Shown: in pieces, positions 36,356 through 45,289 of the stretch | Layout of the letters: each line of letters starts with the position of its first letter | Numbering within the stretch: position 1 is the stretch's first letter | Assembly: GCA_005502805.1 (NCBI GenBank) | Contig: SCMY01000003.1 | Coordinates: forward strand, 248,001-312,000 | Direction: 5' to 3' | Length of the DNA: 64,000 bases | Source: Rhizobiales bacterium 2SD | GTDB taxonomy: Bacteria; Pseudomonadota; Alphaproteobacteria; Rhizobiales; Beijerinckiaceae | Translations under genes and position numbers: made by a program | Notes under the pieces: model-generated | What the model saw: only the letters and a program-made list of their open reading frames with translations | What the model was told of the DNA's origin: nothing | Databases searched by the model: none

Positions 36356-37786
36356 TCAGGCGCCGACCTGGCTGACGAACTTGGTCGAGAGGTAGGCTTC
36401 GAGCCCCTCCGTGCCGCCTTCGCTGCCGTAGCCGGAATCCTTGATGCCGCCGAAGGGCGTCTCGGCCGCGGCGAGGCCGAAATGGTTGATCGAGACCATG
36501 CCGCTCTCGAGGCCATCGGCGAATTGCGCGGCGCGCTTGGTCGAGCGGGTGAAGGCGAAGGCGGCAAGGCCGAAGGGCAGGGCGTTCGAGCGCTCGATCG
36601 CCTCCTCGACCGAGCCGACCCGCACCAGCGCCGCGACCGGCCCGAACGGCTCGTCGCGCATGATGCGGGCGCTGTCCGGCACGTCGGAGAGCACGGTCGG
36701 CTCGAAGAAGAAGCCTTCGTTGCCGATACGGCGGCCACCGGTTTCGAGCCGGGCGCCATGCTGGACCGCGTCGGCGACGAAGTCCTGCAACGCATCGAGC
36801 CGGCGGGCATTGGCGAGCGGGCCCATCTGCGTGCCCTCGGCCGCGCCAGGGCCGACCTTGACTGCCTTGGCGGCCTCGGTGAAGGCGGCGCGGAAGCCGT
36901 CATAGACGGCGTCCTGGACATAGAAGCGCGTCGGCGAGGCGCAGACCTGGCCGGCATTGCGGAACTTCAGCCCGACGCCGAGCTTCACCACCGCGCCGAG
37001 GTCGACGTCGTCGCAGACGATGAACGGGGCGTGGCCGCCGAGCTCCATGGTGGCGCGCTTCGCCTGCGCGCCCGCCAGCGCGCCGAGATGCTTGCCGACC
37101 GGGACCGAGCCGGTGAACGAGACCTTGCGGATCACCGGCGAGGCGATCAGCCGCTCGGAGATCTCGGCGGGTATGCCGAACAGGATGTTGAGCACGCCTT
37201 CCGGCAGGCCGGCTTCCTGAAAAGCTTTGGCGAGCTCGATGCAGGCCGAGGGCGCCTCTTCCGGCGGCTTGGCGATGATCGAGCAGCCGGCGGCCAGCGC
37301 CCCGGCGATCTTGCGGACGAGCTGGGCGAGCGGGAAGTTCCACGGGCTGAAAGCCGCGACCGGCCCGACCGGCTCCTTCACCACGATCTGGCGCGCCCCG
37401 GGAATGCGCGAAGGGATCACCCGGCCATAGGCGCGCCGGCCTTCCTCGGCATACCACTCGATATGCTCGGGCGCGGTGCCGGCTTCGCCGCGCGCCTCGG
37501 CCAGCGGCTTGCCCTGCTCGCGGGTCATATGCTGCGCCATCACCTCGGCGCGCTCGCGGACCAGCGCAGCGGCGCGATGCAGGATGCGCGCGCGTTCGAG
37601 CGCGGTCATGGCGCGCCAGGTCGCAAAACCCTTCCCTGCGGCCCCCAGGGCGGCGTCGACATCGGCCGCCTCGGCGTAGCCGAGCTTGCCGATCACCGCG
37701 CCGGTGGCGGGATCGACGACGTCGCCGGTGCGGGAGCCGGATGGTGCGCGCCACGAGCCGGCGGTGAGAAGGGGCTTGTCGAGCAT
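36356..37786 (-). CDS. NAD-dependent aldehyde (succinate-semialdehyde-type) dehydrogenase
   Basis: Aldehyde dehydrogenase of 476 aa, oxidising an aldehyde to the acid. Asn of SPWNFP (N150), general base E248 (MELGGHAP) and catalytic C282 (NAGQVCASP) are intact, and the cofactor region VSFTGSVPVGKHLG is present. Class features resemble GabD-type succinate-semialdehyde dehydrogenases, but substrate range is broad in this family. It lies 32 bp upstream of the RidA-like gene and 75 bp downstream of the Bug protein. Confidence 0.9.
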   Translation of the reverse strand: MLDKPLLTAGSWRAPSGSRTGDVVDPATGAVIGKLGYAEAADVDAALGAAGKGFATWRAMTALERARILHRAAALVRERAEVMAQHMTREQGKPLAEARGEAGTAPEHIEWYAEEGRRAYGRVIPSRIPGARQIVVKEPVGPVAAFSPWNFPLAQLVRKIAGALAAGCSIIAKPPEEAPSACIELAKAFQEAGLPEGVLNILFGIPAEISERLIASPVIRKVSFTGSVPVGKHLGALAGAQAKRATMELGGHAPFIVCDDVDLGAVVKLGVGLKFRNAGQVCASPTRFYVQDAVYDGFRAAFTEAAKAVKVGPGAAEGTQMGPLANARRLDALQDFVADAVQHGARLETGGRRIGNEGFFFEPTVLSDVPDSARIMRDEPFGPVAALVRVGSVEEAIERSNALPFGLAAFAFTRSTKRAAQFADGLESGMVSINHFGLAAAETPFGGIKDSGYGSEGGTEGLEAYLSTKFVSQVGA

Positions 37787-37861
37787 GATCCGATGTCCTG
37801 CGTTGGAAGCTTGGGGCCGTAGCTGAGCGGCCCTGTCGTTGGTCGGGGAGGGGTGCGGGCG

Positions 37862-38833
37862 CTATTCGAGCTTGACCCCGATCGAGGCGATCAGCGGGCC
37901 CCATTTCGCCCGCTCGGCCTTGATGAAGGCGACGAACTCAGCCGGGGAGGTCGGCGAGGAGATCGCCTCCTGGCTCTCGAACTGCCTGAGCAACTCGTCC
38001 GAGCGAAGCGTCGCCAGGGCGGCGGCGTGGATCCTGCCGGAGACCTCGGCCGGCATCCCGGCGGGGCCGACCAGCCCGTACCAGTTGTCGGAGACGACCT
38101 TCGGAAAGCCTGCCTCGGCCGTGGTGGGGACATCCGGCAGGGCCTTGATGCGCTTCTCGGTGGTGACCGCCAGGGCGTTGACGCTGCCGGCCTGGATCTG
38201 TGGCAACAGCACCGGGATATCGGCCGTGACCATGTCGAGATGGCCGGCGATCAGGTCGTTCACGGCCGGGGCGGCGCCGCGATAGGGCACATGGGTGATG
38301 TCGATCCCGGCTTCCGCCTTGAACAGCTCGCTGGCGAGATGGGTGATGCTGCCGAGCCCGGCCGAGCCGAAATTGACCTTTCCGGGGTTCTTCTTCGCAT
38401 AGGCGACGAGGTCGGCGAGGCTCTTGAGGCCGAGCTTGGCGTTGGTGGTGATCACCTCCGGAACGCGCGACACCAAAGTGAGCGGCGTCAGGCTGGTCTC
38501 CCAGTCGAACGGCATCTTCGGGATCATGAAGGGCACGGTCGAGAGCGCCGCCGCGCCGGCGAGGGCGATCTGGTAGCCATCCGGTCCCGCCTTGGCGATT
38601 GCGTCGATGGCGGGGAGTCCCGCCGCGCCGCCGGGGCGGTTGTCGATGACCACCTGCTGGCCGAGCCTAATGCTCATCCCGCTGGCGAGCGCCCGGGCGA
38701 ACAGGTCGGCTGGGCCACCGGCTGCGAAGGTGACAATCAGGCGGATCGGCCTGACCGGATAGCCCTGTGCGCCAGCGCCGCGCGGTGCCAGCATGGCTGC
38801 TCCGGCCGCCGCCATGAATCTGCGCCTGTCCAT
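37862..38833 (-). CDS. TctC/Bug family binding protein (orphan receptor)
   Basis: Periplasmic receptor with twin-arginine-like start MDRRRFMAAAGAAML and family motifs IRLIVTFAAGGPADLFARAL and YRGAAPAVNDLIAGHLD. ATG 38833 gives 323 aa; the longer in-frame reading overlaps the nitronate monooxygenase gene. There are no tctA/tctB genes in this operon, so it may use the TctAB pair at 18863-20845 or a distant one. It sits between nitronate monooxygenase-like and aldehyde dehydrogenase genes. Confidence 0.88.
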   Translation of the reverse strand: MDRRRFMAAAGAAMLAPRGAGAQGYPVRPIRLIVTFAAGGPADLFARALASGMSIRLGQQVVIDNRPGGAAGLPAIDAIAKAGPDGYQIALAGAAALSTVPFMIPKMPFDWETSLTPLTLVSRVPEVITTNAKLGLKSLADLVAYAKKNPGKVNFGSAGLGSITHLASELFKAEAGIDITHVPYRGAAPAVNDLIAGHLDMVTADIPVLLPQIQAGSVNALAVTTEKRIKALPDVPTTAEAGFPKVVSDNWYGLVGPAGMPAEVSGRIHAAALATLRSDELLRQFESQEAISSPTSPAEFVAFIKAERAKWGPLIASIGVKLE

Positions 38834-38883
38834 CTCGATCCTCCTCCCATTTATGGTTTTTCCGGCTCTGGCGGCGCGGATGG

Positions 38884-39876
38884 TCACGAGGGCTGCAGAG
38901 CGGGCTCGTGCAGGGGTTCGGCTGCGGGAAGCCGCGCCAGCGTCGCCCGGTATTCCCCGGCGATCCGCGCCACGAGCTCGCCGGCCGGGACGATGTCGTC
39001 GATCAGCCCGGCGCTCTGCCCGGCCTCGACCTTGCCGTCCTCGATGTCGCCGTCGAAGGCGGCGAGCTTGAGAGAGGAGCGCTGGAACAAATCGCGCCGT
39101 TCTTCGTCGGGGCGGCCAGCGCGTTCGGCTGCCGCCATCGCCTCGGCGAAGCGGTTGCGCAGCACGCGGATCACTCCGAAGCCGCGCCCGACCACCATGG
39201 TGTCGGAGACGGCAGCCGCGACGACGCGGTGGCGGTAATCCTCGTGCAGGCGCGCTTCCGGCGTCGCCATGAAGCGGGTGCCGAGCTGCGCGGCGTCGGC
39301 GCCGAGTGCGAGGGCCGCCGCGAGCCCATGGCCATCGGCGATGCCGCCGCCGAGCACGATCGGTACATCGCGCACTGCCTTCGCCACGGCGCGGCCGATC
39401 ACCAGCGTCGAGACCAGTTCGGGCGGGGGGTGGCCGCCGGCCTCGCCGCCGACCACGACGAGGCCATCGACGCCCTTGGCCGCCGCCTTGGCGGCATGGA
39501 CCTCGGAGGCGACGACATGCAGGCAGAGCGTGCCTATCGCCTTGAAGCGATCGAGATAGCGATCCGGCCCACCCTGCGAGGCGATGATGACCGGGACGCG
39601 CTCGTCGACGAGCAGAGCAAGGATGTCGTCGACTTCCTTGCGGTAGAGCGGGACGTTGACGGCGAAGGGCCGGTCGGTCTCGGCACGTACATCGGCGATC
39701 GCCGCCTTGAGGTCGTCGCGCCGCATCGGCCCGGCGGCGATGACGCCGAGCCCGCCCGCACCCGAGACTGCCGCCGGCAGCGCCGCGCAGGAGGAGGCCC
39801 AGCTCATCCCGGCCTGGACGATCGGCAGGTCGATGCCGACCATCCGGGTGAAGCGCGTCTCGATGCTCAGGCTCAT
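38884..39876 (-). CDS. Nitronate monooxygenase-like flavoprotein (NPD family)
   Basis: FMN-dependent TIM-barrel enzyme of 330 aa. Hallmarks are DLPIVQAGMSW, the flavin/phosphate loop VVGGEAGGHP and PIVLGGGIADGHGLAAALALGA, with the QLGTRF stretch. The family includes nitronate monooxygenases and quinone reductases. The start overlaps the stop of the acyl-CoA synthetase by 4 bp. In a CoA catabolic operon it might act as a reductase rather than on a nitro compound. Confidence 0.85.
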   Translation of the reverse strand: MSLSIETRFTRMVGIDLPIVQAGMSWASSCAALPAAVSGAGGLGVIAAGPMRRDDLKAAIADVRAETDRPFAVNVPLYRKEVDDILALLVDERVPVIIASQGGPDRYLDRFKAIGTLCLHVVASEVHAAKAAAKGVDGLVVVGGEAGGHPPPELVSTLVIGRAVAKAVRDVPIVLGGGIADGHGLAAALALGADAAQLGTRFMATPEARLHEDYRHRVVAAAVSDTMVVGRGFGVIRVLRNRFAEAMAAAERAGRPDEERRDLFQRSSLKLAAFDGDIEDGKVEAGQSAGLIDDIVPAGELVARIAGEYRATLARLPAAEPLHEPALQPS

Positions 39877-41510
39877 GCCACAGCCTCGAGGCCGAAGAGC
39901 TGGCGCGCATGGGCGGCGAGCTTGTTCTTCTGGACCTTGGAGCTCGCGGTCATGCCGATCTGGTCGAAGCTCTCGACGATCTCGACATAGCGCGGCACCT
40001 TGAAGCCGGCGAGGTGCTCCTTGCTCCAGGCGATGATCTCGTCGGGTGCGAGCGAGGTGCCGCTCGCCAGGATCACGAAGGCGGCAGGCACCTCGATCAG
40101 GCGCTTGTCGGGCACGCCGACGACCTGTGCCTGCTGGATGCCGGGATGGCGGTGCAGCACATTCTCGATATCGGCCGAGGCGACATTCTCGCCGCCGACC
40201 CGGATGATGTCCTTGGCCCGGCCGACGAAGGCGAGCCGGCCATCGGGCGAGAGGCGACCGAGATCGCCGGTGCGCAGCCAGCCGTCCTCGCTGAGAACCG
40301 CGCGGGTCTCCTCGGGCTTGGCGTAGTAGCCCTGCATCACGTTCCAGCCACGCGCATAGATCTCCCCGACCTCGCCGGGGCCGGGCTCAGGGCCATCCTC
40401 GGTCGCCCGGATCTCGACCTCGACGCCGGGATGGATGCGCATCCAGCCGGCGATCCGGTCGGCGAGCGGGTCCCACCAGGCGGCGGTGCAGATATTCGGT
40501 GAGGCTTCCGACTGGCCGTAGCAGACCGCCATCTCGGTCGCGCCGAGCTGGCGCGCGATGCGCTCCATGACCGATGGCGTCGCAGCCGCCCAGCCGCCAC
40601 GCAGGGAAAGCTTGCGCTGGGGCAGATCGGGATGGTCGAGCAGCATCAGGAAGATGGTGTCGTTGCCCGACATCAGCGTGCAGCGCTCCTCCTCCATCAG
40701 GCGCAAGGCATCGCCCGGCTCGTAGCGCTCGCAGCTGACGAGGCAGGCGAGATGCTGCAGGGAGGCGATCACGGCGAGCGTGCTGCCGGCGACATGGAAG
40801 AAGGGACGGGGGCTGAAATAACGCTCGCCCGAGCGCAGGCCGAAGAAGCGCCCGGCGGAATAGGCGTCCCAGGTCATGTTGCGATGGGTGAGCACCGCCC
40901 CCTTCGGGAAGGAAGTGGTGCCGGAGGTGTACTGGATCAGCAGCGGATCATCCGCCGCCGGCACGGGGGCCGGTACGGGCTGACCGGCGCCCACCTCGAG
41001 GAAATCGGCGAAGCTGGTCGCACCCGCCGGAACCATCTCGCCGAGCACGACGACGCTGGTCAGCTTGGGCAGGCCTGCGTCCGGCAGCTTCGTATCGACC
41101 GCCGGGCAGATCTGCCTGAGAATTTCGACGAAATCGATCTTGAGCAGGCGGTCGGTCATGAACAGCAGCGAGACGTCCGACTGCCGCAGCGTGTAAGCGA
41201 TCTCCTCGGCCTTCAGCCGGGTGTTGACTGGCAGGGTGACGGCGCCGAGCCGGGCGATGGCGTGGAACAGCACGATCCAGGGAATGCTGTTGCCGAGGCA
41301 GATGCCGACATGGTCGCCCTTGCGAACGCCATGTGCGGCGAGGGCGGCAGCGACGTCGTCGACCCGCGCGGCGAGGGCGGCATAGCTGATGCGCTCGCCA
41401 TTGCAGACGACGGCCTCCTCCTGGCCGGCGAGGCGCACGGCCCGCGCCAGCGCCTCCGGCAAGGTGTCGGCGCAGCCGAAGAGATCGGACGGCAGCTCGC
41501 TGGCGCTCAT
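39873..41510 (-). CDS. Acyl-CoA synthetase (AMP-forming)
   Basis: ANL-superfamily ligase of 545 aa. P-loop YTSGTTSFPKGAV, YGQSEAS, RTGDLGRLSPDG, GRAKDIIRVGGENV and the Lys-containing C-terminal SSKVQKNKL are intact. ATG 41510 shares the ATGA overlap with the crotonase stop; an upstream in-frame start runs into that gene. It activates the acid that the two crotonases and the HMG-CoA-lyase-like enzyme then process. Confidence 0.9.
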   Translation of the reverse strand: MSASELPSDLFGCADTLPEALARAVRLAGQEEAVVCNGERISYAALAARVDDVAAALAAHGVRKGDHVGICLGNSIPWIVLFHAIARLGAVTLPVNTRLKAEEIAYTLRQSDVSLLFMTDRLLKIDFVEILRQICPAVDTKLPDAGLPKLTSVVVLGEMVPAGATSFADFLEVGAGQPVPAPVPAADDPLLIQYTSGTTSFPKGAVLTHRNMTWDAYSAGRFFGLRSGERYFSPRPFFHVAGSTLAVIASLQHLACLVSCERYEPGDALRLMEEERCTLMSGNDTIFLMLLDHPDLPQRKLSLRGGWAAATPSVMERIARQLGATEMAVCYGQSEASPNICTAAWWDPLADRIAGWMRIHPGVEVEIRATEDGPEPGPGEVGEIYARGWNVMQGYYAKPEETRAVLSEDGWLRTGDLGRLSPDGRLAFVGRAKDIIRVGGENVASADIENVLHRHPGIQQAQVVGVPDKRLIEVPAAFVILASGTSLAPDEIIAWSKEHLAGFKVPRYVEIVESFDQIGMTASSKVQKNKLAAHARQLFGLEAVA

Positions 41511-42298
41511 GAGCTCTTTCCCTGTGCGTCGCGTTCGGCGAAGGCCTGCAGGCCCTTGCGCCATTCGGTGTCGGCGAGCGCCCGCTCGATCGCGGCGAGC
41601 TCGATGCGGATGCCGGTCGAAAGGTCGGTCTTCTCGCCGAGCTCGATCGACTGCTTGGCGAGGGTCAACGCCAGCGCCGGCGCCTTGGCGATCTCAGCGA
41701 GCAGCTCGGCGACGGTCGCTTCGAGCGCGTCCGGCTTGACGATGCGGTTGACGAGGCCTGCGGCGAGGGCCTCCTCGACCGGCCAGCGCCGCGCGGTGAA
41801 CAGCAGCTCCTTCGCCAGCCGCTTGCCGACGACGCGCTGCAGGCGCTGCGTCGCACCGACCGTGCCCCAATGCGCTTCCGGGAAGGTGAAGCTGGCGCGC
41901 TCGGAGGCGATGATGAAGTCGCAGGCCATGGCGATCTCACCGCCGGAACCGACCACCGGCCCGTCGACGACGCAGACCACAGCCTTGCTGGAGCGCTCGA
42001 TCGCGTCATAGGCGGCGAAGGAGGCGAGCCGGCGTTGCCGTACCCAGATCTCGTCCTTGCCCTTGCGCTCCTTGAGGTCCGCCCCGGCGCAGAACACCGG
42101 GCCGGCGCCGTCGACACGGACGATGCGGATGGCAGGATCGGCCTCGATCGCCTCGAATACTGCGCGCAATTCACGGCACATCGTCAGGTCGAGCGCATTG
42201 CGTGCCTCGGGGCGGTTCAGCGTCACCCGCAGGATCGGGCCGTCGGCGGCGACCGCCAGGCGCTCGAACGTCATGCCGGACAAGAGGCTCTGGCTCAT
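41507..42298 (-). CDS. Enoyl-CoA hydratase/isomerase (crotonase) 1
   Basis: Crotonase-family enzyme of 263 aa. Oxyanion-hole Gly residues lie in VGSGGEIAMACD, and the two catalytic Glu positions of hydratases are retained (Glu in FPEAHWG and Glu in AKELLF). CoA-binding DLKER-type motif GADLKER is present. It overlaps the CoA-transferase gene by 4 bp and the synthetase gene by 4 bp. Confidence 0.9.
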   Translation of the reverse strand: MSQSLLSGMTFERLAVAADGPILRVTLNRPEARNALDLTMCRELRAVFEAIEADPAIRIVRVDGAGPVFCAGADLKERKGKDEIWVRQRRLASFAAYDAIERSSKAVVCVVDGPVVGSGGEIAMACDFIIASERASFTFPEAHWGTVGATQRLQRVVGKRLAKELLFTARRWPVEEALAAGLVNRIVKPDALEATVAELLAEIAKAPALALTLAKQSIELGEKTDLSTGIRIELAAIERALADTEWRKGLQAFAERDAQGKSS

Positions 42299-43449
42299 GC
42301 GCCGATCTCCTTCAGGCCGAATTCGGCGGCGAGGGCGGCGCTGTCGGCGCCGTGCAGCGGCGGCGTGCCGAGAGAGGGGGCGTCATAGCCGGTGAAGCGC
42401 AGCGGATTGCGCAGCGCCGGGAAGGCGCCGGCCGTCGGATGTTGGAACTCGGCGACCATGCCGCGCGCCTGGACATGCGGGTCGGCCAATGCCTGCGCGA
42501 CCGTGTTGACCTCACCGGCCGGCACGCCGGCTGCGCGCAGGGCCTCGGCAACATCGGCGCGCTTGCGTCCGGCCAAAGCCTCGCGCATCGCGGCCATCAC
42601 CCGCTCGCGCTGTTTCACCCGTTCGGCATTGCGGGCGAGGGCCGCGTCGGCGGCGAGTGCGTCGAGGCGCAGGGCCGAGCAGATCGCCTGCCAATGCTGG
42701 TCGCTGCCGCTGATATGGAGCCATTCATCGCCGGCGCAGGCGAAGGCGGCCGAGGGGACGCGGCCGGGATGCTCGGTGCCGGTGCGCTGCGGGTCTTCGC
42801 CGAGGGCGAAGAGCCGTGCCGCGGCGATGGTCAGCAGACTGATCTGGGTGTCGAGCATCGAAAGGTCGACATGGCAGCCCTTGCCGCTGCTGGCGCGGCC
42901 GACCAGCCCGGTCAGGATGGCGACGGCGTTCCAGAGGCCGGCGGTCAGGTCCGCCATCGGCACGCCGACCTTGGCGGGCGGGCCGTCTGGATGGCCGGTC
43001 AGCGCCATCACGCCGCTGAGCGCCTGGAAGATGGTGTCGTAGCCGACGCGGTCGCGATAGGGGCCGCTCTGGCCGAAGCCGGTATTGGAGACGTAGACGA
43101 GCCCCGGCTTCTCCTCGGAAAGCTGCGCATAGCCCAGCCCCATCTTGTCCATCTGGCCGGGCAGGAAGTTCTCCAGCACGACGTCGGCCTGGAGCGCGAG
43201 CGTCTTTGCCGCGGCGCGGCCGGCGGGCGCCTTCAGATCGAGGACGATCGATTCCTTGCCGCGATTGAAGGCGAAGAAATAGGCGCTCTCCTCGCCGACG
43301 CGCGGCTCCCATTGCCGGGATTCGTCGCCGGTGCCGGGACGTTCGACCTTGATCACCCTCGCGCCCATCTCGGCCAGGATCATCGTCGCCATCGGCCCGG
43401 CGAGGACGCGCGAGAAATCGACTATGGTGATGCCGTCGAGCGGTCTCAT
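42295..43449 (-). CDS. Class III (CaiB/BaiF family) CoA transferase
   Basis: Transfers CoA between acids via a glutamyl/aspartyl-anhydride mechanism. Family start PLDGITIVDFSRVLAGPMAT, and the catalytic Asp is D167 in VPMADLTAGLWNA. Length is 384 aa. Overlaps of 4 bp on each side show translational coupling with the crotonases. With an acyl-CoA synthetase in the same operon, the two may activate different intermediates. Confidence 0.92.
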   Translation of the reverse strand: MRPLDGITIVDFSRVLAGPMATMILAEMGARVIKVERPGTGDESRQWEPRVGEESAYFFAFNRGKESIVLDLKAPAGRAAAKTLALQADVVLENFLPGQMDKMGLGYAQLSEEKPGLVYVSNTGFGQSGPYRDRVGYDTIFQALSGVMALTGHPDGPPAKVGVPMADLTAGLWNAVAILTGLVGRASSGKGCHVDLSMLDTQISLLTIAAARLFALGEDPQRTGTEHPGRVPSAAFACAGDEWLHISGSDQHWQAICSALRLDALAADAALARNAERVKQRERVMAAMREALAGRKRADVAEALRAAGVPAGEVNTVAQALADPHVQARGMVAEFQHPTAGAFPALRNPLRFTGYDAPSLGTPPLHGADSAALAAEFGLKEIGA

Positions 43450-44192
43450 GCGCCATCCCCGTCGCGGAAGCTGCGCATCAGCGCGTTGATGTCGCGCCCG
43501 GCCGCCATCGCCGCCTCGAAGGGCAGGTCGGCGACGCGGTAGAACAACCGCTTGGTCGCCTCCATCGCGACCGGCTTCACCTTGGCCCAGCCCTCGGCGA
43601 TGGCGATGGCTTCGGCCAGCACGTCCTCGGGCGCCACCACCTTGTTGACGAAGCCGAGCCGCAGCGCCTCATCTGCGCCGACCATCCGCCCGGTGCTGAC
43701 CAGTTCGAAAGCGAGTTTGCGGCCGACGGCGCGCTGCAAGCTCGTCATCACGATGGCGGGGACGATGCTGTGGCGCAGCTCGGGATAGCCGAATTTGAGG
43801 TCGCTGCCGGCGACGACCATGTCACAGCCGATCGCGGTGCCGGCGCCGCCACCGACCGCGACGCCCTGCACGGCAGCGACGATCGGCTTCGACAGGCCCG
43901 GCAGCAGCATGTGCAGCCGCGTCGTCAGATCGGCGCGCGCGACCACGGCCTTCTGGTTGGCCGGGGTGAGGTCGGCGAATTCCTTGAGGTCGGCGCCGGC
44001 GCAGAAGCCACGCCCGGCGCCAGCCAGGACGACCGCCCGGATCGCCTCATCTGCTTGAGCCGCCAGCAGGGCATCGAAAAGCGCCTGCGTCAGCGCCGTG
44101 TCGAGCGCGTTGAGCTTGTCGGGCCGGTTCATCGTCAGGATGCGGACGGCGCCGCGGGTCTCGACGAGCAGCGGGGCAGGGGTCTGGGACAT
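43446..44192 (-). CDS. Enoyl-CoA hydratase/isomerase (crotonase) 2
   Basis: Second crotonase, 248 aa. CoA-binding GADLKEFADL, oxyanion-hole GVAVGGGAGTAIGCD, and Glu in YPELRHS and in AFELVST are present. It lies 15 bp after the HMG-CoA-lyase-like gene and overlaps the CoA transferase by 4 bp. It is only distantly similar to crotonase 1 at 41507, so it is probably not a recent duplicate. Confidence 0.9.
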   Translation of the reverse strand: MSQTPAPLLVETRGAVRILTMNRPDKLNALDTALTQALFDALLAAQADEAIRAVVLAGAGRGFCAGADLKEFADLTPANQKAVVARADLTTRLHMLLPGLSKPIVAAVQGVAVGGGAGTAIGCDMVVAGSDLKFGYPELRHSIVPAIVMTSLQRAVGRKLAFELVSTGRMVGADEALRLGFVNKVVAPEDVLAEAIAIAEGWAKVKPVAMEATKRLFYRVADLPFEAAMAAGRDINALMRSFRDGDGA

Positions 44193-44207
44193 GGTTCCTC
44201 TTTCGGA

Positions 44208-45131
44208 TCAGGCGACGAGGCCGAGCCCGGAGCGGGCGACCATCGAATGGAGCTGGCGACCGAGCATTTCCTCGCAGCGATGTGCGGTCTCGATCAGGGC
44301 GGTGAGATCGAGGCCGGTCGGCACGCCCATCGCCTCGAACATGTTGACGAGGTCCTCGGTGGCGACATTGCCGGTGAAGCCGCCGCCATAGACGAGCTGG
44401 GCCGGGTGGCCGCCGATGCCGCCGAAGGCACTGTCGAAATTGCGGACGCCGGCCTCATAGGCGGCGACGCAATTGGCGAGACTGGTGCCGCGGGTGTTGT
44501 GGAAATGGGCGATCAGCGTCAGCTCAGGTACGGCCGCGGCGACCGCTTGGAACAGCGCTTTGGTGGTGCGCGGCGTGGCGAGGCCGGTGGTGTCGCCGAG
44601 GGTGACATGGCGGACGCCGAGGGCCGCGAACCGCTCGGTGTCGGCGATGACGGTCGCGGTATCGACCTGCCCTTCGAACGGGCAGCCGAAGGCGACCGAG
44701 ATCGTGCCGATCAGGCGGAAGCGGCCCTGCGCGGCGGCGACCATCGCCTCGACATTGGCCCATTGCTCGGCCCGCGAGCTCTTCAGGTTACGCTCGCTAT
44801 GCGCTTCCGTCGCCGAGACCAGCAGGCTGATCTCGTTTGGTCCATAGCCGGCTTCCGAATCGGCGATGGCACGGGCGACGGCGTGCGGATTGGGGCAGGT
44901 CGCCTTGTAGAAAACCCCGTCCTTGCGCCGGATTCCGGCGAGCACATCGCTGGCATCGGCGAAGGCCGGCACGACCTTGGGATTGGAATAGGAGGTTGCC
45001 TCGACCCGCTCGAAGCCGACGGCGGTGAAGGCGTCGATCAGCGCGATCTTCTGCCCGCTCGGCAGGAAGACGGGCTCATGCTGCAGCCCGTCACGGGCAA
45101 AGCATTCGCAGATGACAACCGCATCGGTCAT
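44208..45131 (-). CDS. Hydroxymethylglutaryl-CoA lyase-like protein lacking the signature Cys
   Basis: TIM-barrel HMG-CoA-lyase family. The substrate Arg and metal Asp are present in FARDGLQHE (R13, D14), the metal His pair in IAHFHNTRG, and the metal Asn in GNVATEDL. The signature loop, which in true lyases contains the catalytic Cys (GGCP), is GGIGGHPAQ here, so the Cys is His. ATG 45131 (307 aa) is 11 nt after the U-tract of a leader terminator and has a weak ribosome binding site. An in-frame GTG at 45239 with AGGAG upstream would add 36 residues across the leader RNA. First gene of the 45131-34000 operon. Confidence 0.83.
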   Translation of the reverse strand: MTDAVVICECFARDGLQHEPVFLPSGQKIALIDAFTAVGFERVEATSYSNPKVVPAFADASDVLAGIRRKDGVFYKATCPNPHAVARAIADSEAGYGPNEISLLVSATEAHSERNLKSSRAEQWANVEAMVAAAQGRFRLIGTISVAFGCPFEGQVDTATVIADTERFAALGVRHVTLGDTTGLATPRTTKALFQAVAAAVPELTLIAHFHNTRGTSLANCVAAYEAGVRNFDSAFGGIGGHPAQLVYGGGFTGNVATEDLVNMFEAMGVPTGLDLTALIETAHRCEEMLGRQLHSMVARSGLGLVA

Positions 45132-45142
45132 GGCGTCAGTCC

Positions 45143-45195
45143 AAAAAAAAACCGGCACACGGACGAGCGGGGTTTCCGCTCCTGCGTGTGCCGGT
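45143..45195 (-). terminator. Intrinsic terminator in the HMG-lyase-like leader
   Basis: Minus-strand stem ACCGGCACAC (45195-45186) pairs perfectly with GTGTGCCGGT (45160-45151). An inner 6-bp stem, GAGCGG with CCGCTC, closes on a GGTTT/AAACC loop. Nine U residues follow (45151-45143). It ends 11 nt before the start codon at 45131, so it must be read through for the operon to be expressed, which marks it as an attenuator rather than an end-of-operon terminator. Confidence 0.85.
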
Positions 45196-45251
45196 CCGAT
45201 TTGCTGTGGTCCCGCTGCCTTTGAAGGGCGTCGGGGCACAAATCTCCTAGC
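45196..45251 (-). ncRNA. Leader RNA hairpin with conserved 5' box (copy 1)
   Basis: The minus-strand transcript starts with GCTAGGAGATTTGTGC (45251-45236). GATTTG (45244-45239) pairs with CAAATC (45203-45198). Inside are a 4-bp stem CCCG/CGGG and a GCC/GGC apical stem. It runs directly into the terminator hairpin. TGTGCC in the box can instead pair with GGCACA of the terminator stem, so an antiterminator form is possible. A second leader with the same box and layout lies at 47398. Confidence 0.6.
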
Positions 45252-45259
45252 TGCTTTCA

Positions 45260-45289
45260 GGTCTATGCCCGTGTCTGGCGCGCCGTCAA
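45260..45289 (-). promoter_or_regulatory. Candidate promoter of leader copy 1
   Basis: TTGACG (45289-45284) and TAGACC (45265-45260) with an 18-nt spacer on the minus strand. Transcription would begin within a few bases of the conserved box at 45251, so the box would be the 5' end of the RNA. Confidence 0.45.

Noticed and set aside
45132..45239. Using GTG 45239 as the start of the HMG-lyase-like gene.
   Set aside because: It would put a perfect terminator hairpin and nine U inside the coding region, and the added residues match no lyase. ATG 45131 fits the family start.
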